Assembly (NCBI RefSeq): GCF_900111615.1
Contig: NZ_FOHU01000005.1
Coordinates: 94,963 to 158,962 of the forward strand
DNA: 64,000 bases
Direction of reading: 5' to 3'
DNA from: Natronincola peptidivorans
GTDB lineage: Bacteria > Bacillota > Clostridia > Peptostreptococcales > Natronincolaceae
The position numbers were made by a program, and so were the translations under genes. Positions 15,730 to 23,639 of the stretch are shown here, piece after piece (within the stretch, counting starts at the first letter, position 1; each line of letters opens with the position of its first letter). Below the pieces are notes generated by a model. That model ran no database searches, was not told where the DNA came from, and was given only the letters and a program-made list of their open reading frames with translations.

Positions 15730-16419
15730 ATGAGTAGAATAGGAAAAAGAGTTCAAGAGGAGAGAATAAAAAAAGGGATGACACCCAAGCAGCTTGGAAA
15801 AAAATGTGGTGTAGCAGAATCCTTTATTTTGGATGTTGAGAGTGGTAAAAGGATTATGAACGAGAAGCTTTTTGCACAAATCTCTAAAGTCCTTGGTGGA
15901 AATTTGCAGGAAAGTATGATTTTAGAAACAGCTGTTGAGGATAAGAAACCTATGGAAAAACAGCTAAAGCCAGCTGTCAAGACGGACTCTGTAAAAAGAA
16001 GTCAGGTAGAGCCTTTAGCCCAATGGGGAGAGGCCTTATCCAATATCATCAAGAGAATTCCTATTTATGATATGCAGATGATAGGTATTAAAGATTATAA
16101 AAGCTTTCCCATCATCGATAAAAAAGTGGAGGGCTTCCATCCAGATAAACTAGTTTATGTTGAGCTTTCTGATGATACCATGGCACAATATAGAATGAAA
16201 AAAGGGGATCGATGTCTCATCTATATTAATCATGAATTTACCAATGGATCCTTTCATTTACTGGAGTATGATAACAAGAAATGCTTGAGAAGAGTAAAGA
16301 AAATAGAAGGCACTAAGATTCAGTTAGTTGAAGGTACTAGAGAGGATAAAGCAGTTATCAAGGATCTAAAGGAAGTTAAAGTAATAGGAAAGCTGATTCG
16401 AGTAGAAATTGATTTTTAG
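15730..16419 (+). CDS. XRE-family regulator with LexA/S24-like C-terminal domain lacking the catalytic dyad
   Basis: A 229-residue protein. The N-terminal XRE helix-turn-helix spans residues about 5-62 (MTPKQLGKKCGVAESFILDVESGKR). A linker leads to a C-terminal beta domain (about 115-229) with the S24 pattern VYVELSDDTMAQYRMKKGD. The catalytic Ser is replaced by Thr150 in DDTM, and the catalytic Lys of the TVKR-like strand is replaced (CLRRV). It therefore probably cannot self-cleave like LexA or CI and may act as a dimerising or ligand-sensing domain. It follows trmB in one operon. Its start ATG overlaps the TGA of a three-codon reading frame, so its translation may be coupled. Confidence 0.7.
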   Translation: MSRIGKRVQEERIKKGMTPKQLGKKCGVAESFILDVESGKRIMNEKLFAQISKVLGGNLQESMILETAVEDKKPMEKQLKPAVKTDSVKRSQVEPLAQWGEALSNIIKRIPIYDMQMIGIKDYKSFPIIDKKVEGFHPDKLVYVELSDDTMAQYRMKKGDRCLIYINHEFTNGSFHLLEYDNKKCLRRVKKIEGTKIQLVEGTREDKAVIKDLKEVKVIGKLIRVEIDF

Positions 16420-16442
16420 TTGTAAACTTACATAATTCTATT

Positions 16443-16507
16443 ATATAGAAGCATGACTAAAAAAAGAAACTCCCATAGGAATTTCTTTTTTTGTAATGCT
16501 TCTATAT
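16443..16507. terminator. Large nested hairpin between convergent xre and dehydrogenase genes
   Basis: Outer arms ATATAGAAGCAT (16443-16454) and ATGCTTCTATAT (16496-16507) are perfectly complementary. Inside, AAAAAAAGAAA pairs with TTTCTTTTTTT around a TCC/GGA stem. The A- and T-rich arms would serve transcripts from either side. The next 100 bases (16511-16610) hold no gene. Confidence 0.75.
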
Positions 16508-16610
16508 TTTAAGGGGAGGAAATTGTACTATTATAATCCTCTAGAATATAGCTGTGAAAACTGTCAGTTCGTATCCGTATATTTATAGAACTTGATGATC
16601 CCTAGATTTA

Positions 16611-17654
16611 TTAGGACAACACAACCTTCACAGTTTTTTTTGTTTCAGCCGCTAGTATGGAGGCTTCTATTATTTTTAATGCCATCCTGCCATCTTCTCC
16701 AGTCACTATAGGCTGTCTATTGTGGATGATAGCATCAATAAATTCATTGATAATGCCAGTGGAGGTTTGATTATCATTAGATTGTATTTCTTCAAGCTGG
16801 TAGCAAATCCTTTCCTGGCCCATTTTATTGATGATGATCTGATAATCAGGATCATCATAAATCATCATGGTACCTTTTTCACAATAAATCTTTGTACTAT
16901 TATCTTCGTCCCCATAGAAAGACCAACTAAAGGTTGCTGTCCCAATATTTCCTTTTTGGGTTTTAAATAAACACACCATATTATCTGGGACATCGATTAA
17001 GGCATCATTGGAATCTCTTTTGTTCAAGCTTTCAGCCATTGCACTTACTTCAATAATCTCATCCTCCAATAAGAATCTTAATAGGTCCACCTTATGTATT
17101 CCTAAATCTGCTGCAACACCTAATACTGATCTGCTTTTATTGAAGAACCAAGTATCCTTGCTCTTATCTGCCCCCCAGTATTCGGGACCTTTATGTCCAA
17201 ATGTAGTGCTAAAAGTAATTATCTTCCCTAATTCACCACTTTGTAATATAGCTTTAGCCTGTTTATGTGCACTGGTTAGTCTTTGATTATGGCCAATCAT
17301 CAAAATCCCTTTAGATGTTTTTTCAGCTTCGAGAATGATTTCTGCCTTCTCTACTGTGATTGCTATTGGCTTTTCACATAAAACAGACTTATTATTCTTT
17401 AGAGCAGCAGAAGTGACAATATGATGTGTCTCATTGGTACTGCAATCACTTATAGCATCTATGGTTTCATCTTCTATTAACTCTAAATAATCACTATAAA
17501 CCTTGCCTCCATATATCTCCGCCAGTGCTTCAGCTCTTTCTCTGTTATAATCAAAAAACCCTGCAATTTCTACATTTGGATTCTCGTGATATTCGGGGGC
17601 GTGTCTAAATTTGGCTATAGAACCACATCCTATAATACCTACTCTTATTATCAT
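16611..17654 (-). CDS. Gfo/Idh/MocA-family NAD(P)-dependent oxidoreductase
   Basis: A 347-residue dehydrogenase. The N-terminal Rossmann domain has VGIIGCGSIAKFRHAPEY (about residues 5-22). The catalytic EKP motif (CEKPIA, about 92-97) is present. The C-terminal domain has the DLGIHKVDLLRFLL helix with the active-site His and Asp. The family oxidises sugars, inositols and other polyols. It is the last gene of the LacI-controlled operon, 20 bases after the isomerase gene. The pairing with an IolE/IolH-like isomerase suggests inositol or a related cyclitol or sugar acid, but the substrate is not readable from sequence. Confidence 0.82.
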   Translation of the reverse strand: MIIRVGIIGCGSIAKFRHAPEYHENPNVEIAGFFDYNRERAEALAEIYGGKVYSDYLELIEDETIDAISDCSTNETHHIVTSAALKNNKSVLCEKPIAITVEKAEIILEAEKTSKGILMIGHNQRLTSAHKQAKAILQSGELGKIITFSTTFGHKGPEYWGADKSKDTWFFNKSRSVLGVAADLGIHKVDLLRFLLEDEIIEVSAMAESLNKRDSNDALIDVPDNMVCLFKTQKGNIGTATFSWSFYGDEDNSTKIYCEKGTMMIYDDPDYQIIINKMGQERICYQLEEIQSNDNQTSTGIINEFIDAIIHNRQPIVTGEDGRMALKIIEASILAAETKKTVKVVLS

Positions 17655-17674
17655 TTTGTCCTCCTCATTTCTGA

Positions 17675-18610
17675 TTATTCTATTGAGATTGCCCTTTCAA
17701 GATTTCTTTTTCCTAATAATAGTCCTTCTTTTACAAGCTCAAGATTCCCTTCATAGCTTGGATCTTCGTGTTCAATACTAACTACACCTTGATAATTTAT
17801 TTCTTTTAATGTATGAAAGAAGCTTTTCCAATCAACATCCCCATTACCAGGCAGCTTAGCTTCAACCCATCCTAAATCAAATGGATCCTTTTTATTAAAC
17901 TGTTTTCCATAAATCCCATAGCGATTCAAGTTTTCTTTGATGAATTTTGTGTCTTTAGCATGTATATGAAATATTTTTTCTTTGTAGTCTTTTAACGCTT
18001 TAATATAATCTATTTGAAGCCATACCAAGTGGGATGGATCAAAATTCAATCCAAGATCCTTATCTGGAAAAACTTCAAACATTTTATCCCATAGCTCTGG
18101 TGAGTAAGAAATTGTTCCAGCCAATCCATCCGCATGCCATACTGGCATAGGACAATTTTCAATCATTATTTTTACATTTCTTTCTTCCGCATAATCTAGA
18201 ATGTCGGAGAAGACAGTCTTAAATTCCTGAAAATTATCTACGATACTTAAACCCTGATGTTTACCAATGAAGGTTCCTACTAATTCTACCCCTAGCATAT
18301 TGGCAGCATCAATTACTTTTTTTAAATGGTCATTGTAGCTCTTCCTACGATTAATATCCTCATGTAAATGATTATCATAATAAGCTAATGAAGATATAAA
18401 CATGCTTTTTTCCTTTAGAAAATCATTTAACTGATTAGCATGCTCTTGGGTAAAATTTTCTACATCAATGTCACTGGCAGAGTAGTCTCGGGTATTGATT
18501 TTGGGCCAGCAAGAAACCTCAATGCAATCAAATCCTGATTGATGTGCCCATTCTATTTTTTCTTTTAAGGAAATATCCCCTAGTGCTCCTGTTAAAAAAC
18601 CTAGCTTCAT
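17675..18610 (-). CDS. Sugar phosphate isomerase/epimerase (xylose isomerase-like TIM barrel)
   Basis: A 311-residue AP_endonuc_2-type TIM barrel. Putative metal ligands are Glu in IMIENCP, Asp and His in NFDPSHLVW, His and Asp in FHIHAKDTK, and Glu in VVSIEHEDP, in the order expected for this superfamily. The N-terminal MKLGFLTGALGD strand and the C-terminal EHEDPSYEG are typical of proteins paired with Gfo/Idh dehydrogenases. It lies 22 bases after the permease gene and 20 before the dehydrogenase gene. Inference: it isomerises the keto product of the neighbouring dehydrogenase or the imported sugar. Confidence 0.8.
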   Translation of the reverse strand: MKLGFLTGALGDISLKEKIEWAHQSGFDCIEVSCWPKINTRDYSASDIDVENFTQEHANQLNDFLKEKSMFISSLAYYDNHLHEDINRRKSYNDHLKKVIDAANMLGVELVGTFIGKHQGLSIVDNFQEFKTVFSDILDYAEERNVKIMIENCPMPVWHADGLAGTISYSPELWDKMFEVFPDKDLGLNFDPSHLVWLQIDYIKALKDYKEKIFHIHAKDTKFIKENLNRYGIYGKQFNKKDPFDLGWVEAKLPGNGDVDWKSFFHTLKEINYQGVVSIEHEDPSYEGNLELVKEGLLLGKRNLERAISIE

Positions 18611-18632
18611 ATTTTTATACCTCCTGGGTGAT

Positions 18633-19610
18633 TTATTTTTCTGTTCTTTTTCTCTGCAATAGTACTGCCAAAATAATAATGACCCCCTTCACCAGGCCAT
18701 TTAGGAATGGTGGTATCTTAGCCGCTATCAAAATCCCTTCAATCATTTGCAGCATGATTATGCCTAAAAAAGTACCGAAAATTTTACCCCGACCACCACT
18801 CATTGCAGTACCTCCAATGGCGACTGCTGCAATTGCATCAAGCTCAAAGGACATAGCTGCATTTGGTGCTGTAATAGAGGTTAACCTTGAAGATAGTAGA
18901 AAAGCCGAAACACCTGTCAATAAGCCAGTGATTGAAAAACAAAGAATTTTAATTCTATCTACATGAATTCCTGTAAGCTTTGAAGCATTTTCATTAGAAC
19001 CTACAGCATATACATATTTACCAAACTTAGTTTCCTGCATTAAGAAGGCTATCCCTACTGAAATAACAATAAATATAATAGCTAGATTAGGAATACCTAA
19101 TATCTTGCCAGAAGCTATCATTCTAAAGGTAGGATACATTTCACTGCTAACATTAAAGGGTCCTCCTTGCCCTAACTGAACAATAATAGATCTATAGGCA
19201 CTCATGGTTGCTAAAGTGACGATAAAGGAGGCTATTTTGCCTTTTCTAATAAACAAACCATTTATGGTGCCCAGTATTGTTCCAAATACAATACAAAACA
19301 CCAGCATGATAAATATACTTTCAGTTGAATTCAACACTACCACTCCCAGGCCCGCTACAAGGGCACATGTAGATCCCACTGATAAATCAATCTCACCTGA
19401 AATAATAACCAAAGTCATCCCCAGTGCAATGATTCCTTTGATGCTGGATTGCATGATCAAGGTAGATAGATTGCTATAGGTTAGAAATTGTTTGTTTACA
19501 GCTATGGCGATTATCACTAAAATTATAAAGGAAAACACATAAGAGTACTCTTTATATATCTTCTTAAAATTTTTATTATTTATTGGTTTTGTTATGTTTT
19601 CGATTCGCAT
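18633..19610 (-). CDS. Sugar ABC transporter permease, RbsC-like
   Basis: A 325-residue membrane protein of the BPD_transp_2 family with about nine to ten hydrophobic helices. The signature loop IISGEIDLSVGSTCALVAGLG (residues about 68-88) and the cytoplasmic GTAMSGGRGKIFGTFLG element near residue 265, which contacts the ATPase, are both present. It overlaps the ATPase gene by 19 bases. Forms the membrane channel for the carbohydrate taken up by this operon. Confidence 0.87.
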   Translation of the reverse strand: MRIENITKPINNKNFKKIYKEYSYVFSFIILVIIAIAVNKQFLTYSNLSTLIMQSSIKGIIALGMTLVIISGEIDLSVGSTCALVAGLGVVVLNSTESIFIMLVFCIVFGTILGTINGLFIRKGKIASFIVTLATMSAYRSIIVQLGQGGPFNVSSEMYPTFRMIASGKILGIPNLAIIFIVISVGIAFLMQETKFGKYVYAVGSNENASKLTGIHVDRIKILCFSITGLLTGVSAFLLSSRLTSITAPNAAMSFELDAIAAVAIGGTAMSGGRGKIFGTFLGIIMLQMIEGILIAAKIPPFLNGLVKGVIIILAVLLQRKRTEK

Positions 19611-21103
19611 TTTAAACCCTCCATATTTGAACCCGTGGCATAATACATCACCATCATTTCTGTCATTTCCTTCTTTTTCAGCTCAGCATTTATTTTGCCT
19701 TTATACATAACCAAGCAGCGATCAGCAACCTTATAAATTTCAGGAAATTCAGCACTGAATAAAATGACACTTTTTTTCAGTTTTGTTAAGGCATTGATTA
19801 GTTTATAAATTTCATATTTTGCACCTACATCAATCCCCTGGGTTGGATTATCTAATATGTAGATATCTGAGCCTAATTCCAGCCATCGGGCAATGATTAC
19901 TTTTTGCTGATTGCCACCACTGAGGGAGGTGATAAGATCATTGGGGTCTCCAACTTTGATGCCTGTAAGCTCTTGATTACGCCTGAACCTTTCTAATTCT
20001 TCTTTTTTATTGACCATCAGCTTTTTGTGCTCTGTTGTCAGATATGCCATCGATAAATTATCTTTTATACTCATGTCAGAAATAATGGATCTTTCTTTCC
20101 GATTTCTAGGTACCATCCCAATACCTGCTTTCATAACTTCTCTGATGCTTGAAAGATCTAACAGTCTTCCATTTAGAGTAATTCTTCCTTTTGTAGTTTT
20201 TCTTGCGCCGAATAATGTTTCAGCCAGCTCACCTCTACCATCTCCATGCAACCCTGTAATAGCAATTACCTCACCTTTTTTTAAGCTGAAGCTTATGTCC
20301 TTGAAGAAAGGCTCACAGGTCAAACCCTCCACCGTCATTATGGTATCCTCCATTATCTCATTTCTCTGGAGGGGTATGCTGGATACACTTTTCCCTACCA
20401 ACATTTCTGTGGCTTCCTCTTCATTAATATCCTTGAAAGCTCCACTGTTAATAAACTTTCCGTCCCGCAGTACGGTGAATCGATCACATATACTAAACAA
20501 CTCTGGCATTTTATGAGATATATAGATAATACTTACACCTTGTTTTTTTAAAGTCCGCATTATTTCAAAGAGATTCTCTATTTCATTGTTGGTAAGGGCC
20601 GTTGTTGGTTCATCCATAATAATTAATTTTGATTCAAATAAAAGTGCTTTAGCGATCTCTACTAATTGCTTTCTAGATGTATCCAGCTCACTTACTAGTT
20701 CATTTGGATTAATATCGATTTTTAAACGCTGGAAAACTTCAATAGATTTTTTAATCATACTTTTGTGATCTAGAAAACAAAAATTTTTTAAGATTTCCTC
20801 TCGTAGAAATAAGTTTTCATAGACCTTTAAATCATTAACAACATTCAACTCTTGATGAATAAATCTAATCCCCATTTCGGTTGCTTTAATGGTTGTCATC
20901 TGATGAATTCTTTCATTGTTGAAATATATCTCTCCTGTAGTTGGCTGAAAAGCTCCTGCTAGGATATTCATTAGGGTTGATTTTCCAGCACCATTTTCAC
21001 CCATCAATCCGTGAATCTCACCACGCCCCACCTCCAAGGATACATCTTTTAGGGCTTTCACCGGACCAAAATTTTTTGAGATGTTTTTCATCTGTAAAAA
21101 CAT
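19592..21103 (-). CDS. Sugar ABC transporter ATP-binding protein, RbsA/MglA-like (double ATPase)
   Basis: The ATG at 21103 (503 residues) is preferred because GAGAGG lies nine bases upstream; the frame can be extended three codons to a TTG. There are two tandem ABC domains. The first has Walker A GENGAGKST and Walker B LIIMDEPTTAL. The second has a degenerate Walker A (GLHGDGRGELAE) but a full signature LSGGNQQKV and ILDNPTQGIDVG. This asymmetry is normal in RbsA/MglA/XylG. The gene follows the binding-protein gene by about 80 bases that contain a strong hairpin. Confidence 0.87.
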   Translation of the reverse strand: MFLQMKNISKNFGPVKALKDVSLEVGRGEIHGLMGENGAGKSTLMNILAGAFQPTTGEIYFNNERIHQMTTIKATEMGIRFIHQELNVVNDLKVYENLFLREEILKNFCFLDHKSMIKKSIEVFQRLKIDINPNELVSELDTSRKQLVEIAKALLFESKLIIMDEPTTALTNNEIENLFEIMRTLKKQGVSIIYISHKMPELFSICDRFTVLRDGKFINSGAFKDINEEEATEMLVGKSVSSIPLQRNEIMEDTIMTVEGLTCEPFFKDISFSLKKGEVIAITGLHGDGRGELAETLFGARKTTKGRITLNGRLLDLSSIREVMKAGIGMVPRNRKERSIISDMSIKDNLSMAYLTTEHKKLMVNKKEELERFRRNQELTGIKVGDPNDLITSLSGGNQQKVIIARWLELGSDIYILDNPTQGIDVGAKYEIYKLINALTKLKKSVILFSAEFPEIYKVADRCLVMYKGKINAELKKKEMTEMMVMYYATGSNMEGLKCESKT

Positions 21104-21130
21104 CTTCAACATCCTCTCTGTCTATAGTAT

Positions 21131-21161
21131 AAGAGTCGACCATTTTTCATGGTCAACTCTT
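21131..21161 (-). promoter_or_regulatory. Intercistronic hairpin between the binding-protein and ATPase genes
   Basis: AAGAGTcGACCAT (21131-21143) pairs with ATGGTCaACTCTT (21149-21161) with one mismatch and a five-base loop. No T-run follows on the minus strand, so it is more likely a 3' stabilising or processing structure that raises binding-protein mRNA over downstream genes than a full terminator. Confidence 0.6.
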
Positions 21162-21184
21162 GTATGACTGAATTAAGTCTTGTT

Positions 21185-22207
21185 TTATAATCCGCTTTCG
21201 TATCTAATTTTATAAATATCTGATTTTCTAAAATCTGCTTCATTGCTTGCATCAATTTTCATAGTATCAATGAGGTATAAACCTGAGAATTCTTCGCCAT
21301 TTAATATTTTAGCACCATATTCTACTGCATCTCTAACCATTGTTGGTGAAAATAAATAGGTTACTTGGTCAATACCGTACTGCTCTTTAATTGGCTTAAA
21401 GGTATCTAGATTTTCTCTTCTACCACCTACACCTGTTGCTAAACGAATATCCAGTGTAGCAGGTCCGTTATAGTTCATAATCGCATCTAGCACCCCTAAA
21501 ACAACCTCATCATCATGAGTAAAGACAGCTTTGATTGCTTCAATCTCTTCAACACTGCTGGATGTTAATAATGTCTCCATTTGCTCTTGTGCCACAGCTC
21601 TTTGCCAGCCAGTACTAAATTGTTGTACGATTACAAAGTTTTCATCTGCAGTTTTCTGAAAACCGTCTGATCTTTGCTGTGGTACTGTAGAATTATCTCC
21701 CTTGAATTCAAGAATATGTACTTTTCCTTCTGCTAATTCACTGGCAAAGTAATTATTTAAATATTCACCAGTTTCTTCACCAATAGTAAAGTTATCTCCC
21801 ATAACCTCCATCGTGGGTTCAAAGCCATCAATCAGTCGATCGTATACGATAAGAGGAATACCAGCTTCCATAACATTCTGAGCCCCTGATCTCAGCTCAT
21901 CCCCATTATGAGGCCAAAGCACAATACAATCTACCTTTTGGTTGATCAATGTATCCAATTGATTGTTTTGCTCAGAAGATTCTGCAGAGGTTAAAAATTG
22001 ATATTCAAACCCATATTCTTCTGCATAAAGCTTGGTTGCTGCTTCAGCGTGTTTAATGCTTTCCCCCAAAAAACCATGCGTTGCATTCGGCATTACTACA
22101 CCAAGCACCTTAACATCATTTGCTTCAGTAGCTGTCTCCTGTTGACTACATCCTAACATTGAAATAACTAGAACTAAAACTAGCAGCATGATTAGTATTT
22201 TTTTCAT
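21185..22207 (-). CDS. Sugar-binding lipoprotein of an ABC importer (RbsB-like)
   Basis: A 340-residue periplasmic-binding-protein type 1 protein. The N-terminal signal ends in a lipobox, ISMLGCSQQ, with Cys at about residue 20. The mature protein begins with VLGVVMPNATHGFLGESIKHAE, the typical first strand and helix. The DTLINQKVDCIVLWPHN and PLIVYDRLIDG segments are the ligand-cleft elements of RbsB/XylF-type proteins. It lies directly behind lacI (68-base gap with a small palindrome) and is the first structural gene. Substrate unknown: a monosaccharide or inositol-like polyol. Confidence 0.85.
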   Translation of the reverse strand: MKKILIMLLVLVLVISMLGCSQQETATEANDVKVLGVVMPNATHGFLGESIKHAEAATKLYAEEYGFEYQFLTSAESSEQNNQLDTLINQKVDCIVLWPHNGDELRSGAQNVMEAGIPLIVYDRLIDGFEPTMEVMGDNFTIGEETGEYLNNYFASELAEGKVHILEFKGDNSTVPQQRSDGFQKTADENFVIVQQFSTGWQRAVAQEQMETLLTSSSVEEIEAIKAVFTHDDEVVLGVLDAIMNYNGPATLDIRLATGVGGRRENLDTFKPIKEQYGIDQVTYLFSPTMVRDAVEYGAKILNGEEFSGLYLIDTMKIDASNEADFRKSDIYKIRYESGL

Positions 22208-22236
22208 AATAACCCTCCATCCCTTTTTTTATTACA

Positions 22237-22251
22237 AAAGCATAATGCTTT
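22237..22251 (-). promoter_or_regulatory. Short palindrome between lacI and the binding-protein gene
   Basis: AAAGCATAATGCTTT is a perfect 15-bp palindrome (22237-22251), 30 bases upstream of the binding-protein ATG. It differs from the LacI-type sites further upstream. It may be an RNA hairpin or a second operator. Confidence 0.35.
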
Positions 22252-22275
22252 GTAAACAAAAATGTGCTGTCTGGA

Positions 22276-23268
22276 CTATTTAATTGTGGATTCCCTTATA
22301 ATGAGTTCAAAGTCCATAATAATTTTTTCAATATCTGCATTTCTATGATGAATACGATTAAGTAACAATCTACAGGATTCACATCCTATTTCATACATCG
22401 GTTGAGCTATGGTGGTTAAAGCAGGATTCATCATGGTAGAAAAATCAATATTGTCAAATCCCACCACTGCAATATCTTCAGGTACGGATAAACTCATATC
22501 CCTTATAGCCTTTAGTGCACCTATTGCTAAAACATCTGAAACTAGAAAAACAGCATCCGGCCTATTTTTTAGTGCCAATAACTGCTGCATATTTTTTTGT
22601 CCCGACTCAAAATCATTTTCTCCATTGATGATGTAGTCCTTATTAATCTCTAGTCCTGCTTCTTCAAGAGCTTTTATATAGCCCTTTTCCCTTAATCTAG
22701 CATAGATAAATTTATTATCAGAATTTATAAAGGCTATTTTCTTTTTTCCTATAGAAATCAAGTGCTTAACCGCTTGATAGCCTGCTTGGAAATTGTCTAT
22801 TGTAACATATGGCAAATTTAACTCTTCTGAATACTCACAGGATTGGACAATTGGATAGTCCTGCGATATACCCTTTAATACATTGATATCGATTTTAGGA
22901 TCAAGGGAAATCAGTCCATCCGCTAATCTTTGCTTCAGTAAATTGATATATACTAATTCCCGTTCTGGTTCAGAATCTGTTTGACATAACAATACATTAT
23001 AGCCATTATCTCTTGCAATATCCTCAATCCCTTTAATAATCATGGTGTAAAATGGATTTGAAATGCTTGGTAGCAATGCTAAAATCATTCTGCTTTCAGA
23101 TCGTCTTAAATTTCTTCCAAGCATGTTGGGTTCATATTTTAATCTTTTTATTGTTTCTTCCACCTTGATTTTTGTTTTTAGTGTTACTTTGTTGCTCTTG
23201 TTTAGCACTCTCGATACTGTTGCTACCGATACCCCTGCCTCTTTAGCCACTTCTTCAATCGTTGACAT
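22276..23268 (-). CDS. LacI-family transcriptional repressor of the sugar operon
   Basis: A 330-residue regulator. The N-terminal LacI helix-turn-helix is STIEEVAKEAGVSVATVSRVLN (begins at residue 2, VATVSR at about 15-20), followed by the hinge helix region. The C-terminal domain is a periplasmic-binding-protein-like effector domain (LALLPSISNPFYTMIIKGIEDIA onward). It is first in the operon and probably senses the sugar carried by the downstream transporter. Two matching operators (23285-23300 and 23358-23373) flank the leader, so it should repress itself and the whole operon. Confidence 0.88.
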   Translation of the reverse strand: MSTIEEVAKEAGVSVATVSRVLNKSNKVTLKTKIKVEETIKRLKYEPNMLGRNLRRSESRMILALLPSISNPFYTMIIKGIEDIARDNGYNVLLCQTDSEPERELVYINLLKQRLADGLISLDPKIDINVLKGISQDYPIVQSCEYSEELNLPYVTIDNFQAGYQAVKHLISIGKKKIAFINSDNKFIYARLREKGYIKALEEAGLEINKDYIINGENDFESGQKNMQQLLALKNRPDAVFLVSDVLAIGALKAIRDMSLSVPEDIAVVGFDNIDFSTMMNPALTTIAQPMYEIGCESCRLLLNRIHHRNADIEKIIMDFELIIRESTIK

Positions 23269-23284
23269 GAAACCCCTCCTTGAA

Positions 23285-23300
23285 ATGTAATGGATTACAT
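23285..23300. promoter_or_regulatory. LacI-type operator, downstream copy
   Basis: ATGTAATGGATTACAT, a 16-bp palindrome with two central bases unpaired in the dyad, lies 17 bases upstream of the lacI ATG. It shares the arms ATGTAA/TTACAT with the upstream copy. The two centres are 73 bp apart, about seven helical turns, which suits looping. Confidence 0.7.
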
Positions 23301-23357
23301 TTTATGATAAAAAAATATTTAATACTCCAAATCATTTCGACATTGTAATAATAATTA

Positions 23358-23373
23358 ATGTAATCGTTTACAT
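23358..23373. promoter_or_regulatory. LacI-type operator, promoter copy
   Basis: ATGTAATCGTTTACAT matches the TGTAAnCGnTTACA consensus of LacI-family operators, with the central CG. It lies just downstream of the -10 box, at the expected transcription start. Confidence 0.82.
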
Positions 23374-23379
23374 TTTTAT

Positions 23380-23407
23380 TCTATACTATTCTTCATCCCG
23401 TTGTCAA
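23380..23407 (-). promoter_or_regulatory. Promoter of the LacI-controlled operon
   Basis: On the minus strand TTGACA (23402-23407), a 16-base spacer and TATAGA (23380-23385). The operator begins seven bases downstream of the -10 box. Confidence 0.7.
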
Positions 23408-23499
23408 TAATAAATTAAAATTTTTTTATTTTTACGCTATGTTACAGATAAATGTTGATTTTGTATAAATAAAATCATTACAAGATACTGAGTGATTGT

Positions 23500-23547
23500 G
23501 ACTCTGAGCATAGCAAAGAGTCTAATATCCTTCGGTTTCCTCAGGAT
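23500..23547. repeat. Intergenic double-hairpin sequence resembling a dispersed clostridial repeat
   Basis: Two adjacent hairpins are seen: GACTCT (23500-23505) with AGAGTC (23517-23522), then ATCCT (23527-23531) with AGGAT (23543-23547). The second loop is TCGG-rich, and the text ends in AGGATGACAGG. From memory, such GAG...AAGAGTCT...ATCCTTCGG...AGGATGACA strings occur scattered in Firmicute intergenic DNA. A degenerate partial cousin with ACAATGACAAGAATCTAGA lies at about 53409-53427. The rest of the 371-base gap (23269-23639) holds the operon promoter and operators and no gene. Confidence 0.45.
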
Positions 23548-23639
23548 GACAGGTCTGAAAAATTCAAAGAAAGCTATAATCAACAATAGTGTTTAACAGG
23601 ACCTATTTTCAAGCTCTTTCTCTATTTTTTTTTATCTTT

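Noticed and set aside
15543-15980. Several minus-strand frames opposite trmB and xre
   Set aside because: They overlap two well-supported plus-strand genes, are Phe/Ser rich and have no ribosome sites.
16420-16610. Attachment site or mobile element in the large nested hairpin
   Set aside because: No integrase, tRNA or direct repeats; the structure is explained as a terminator between convergent genes.
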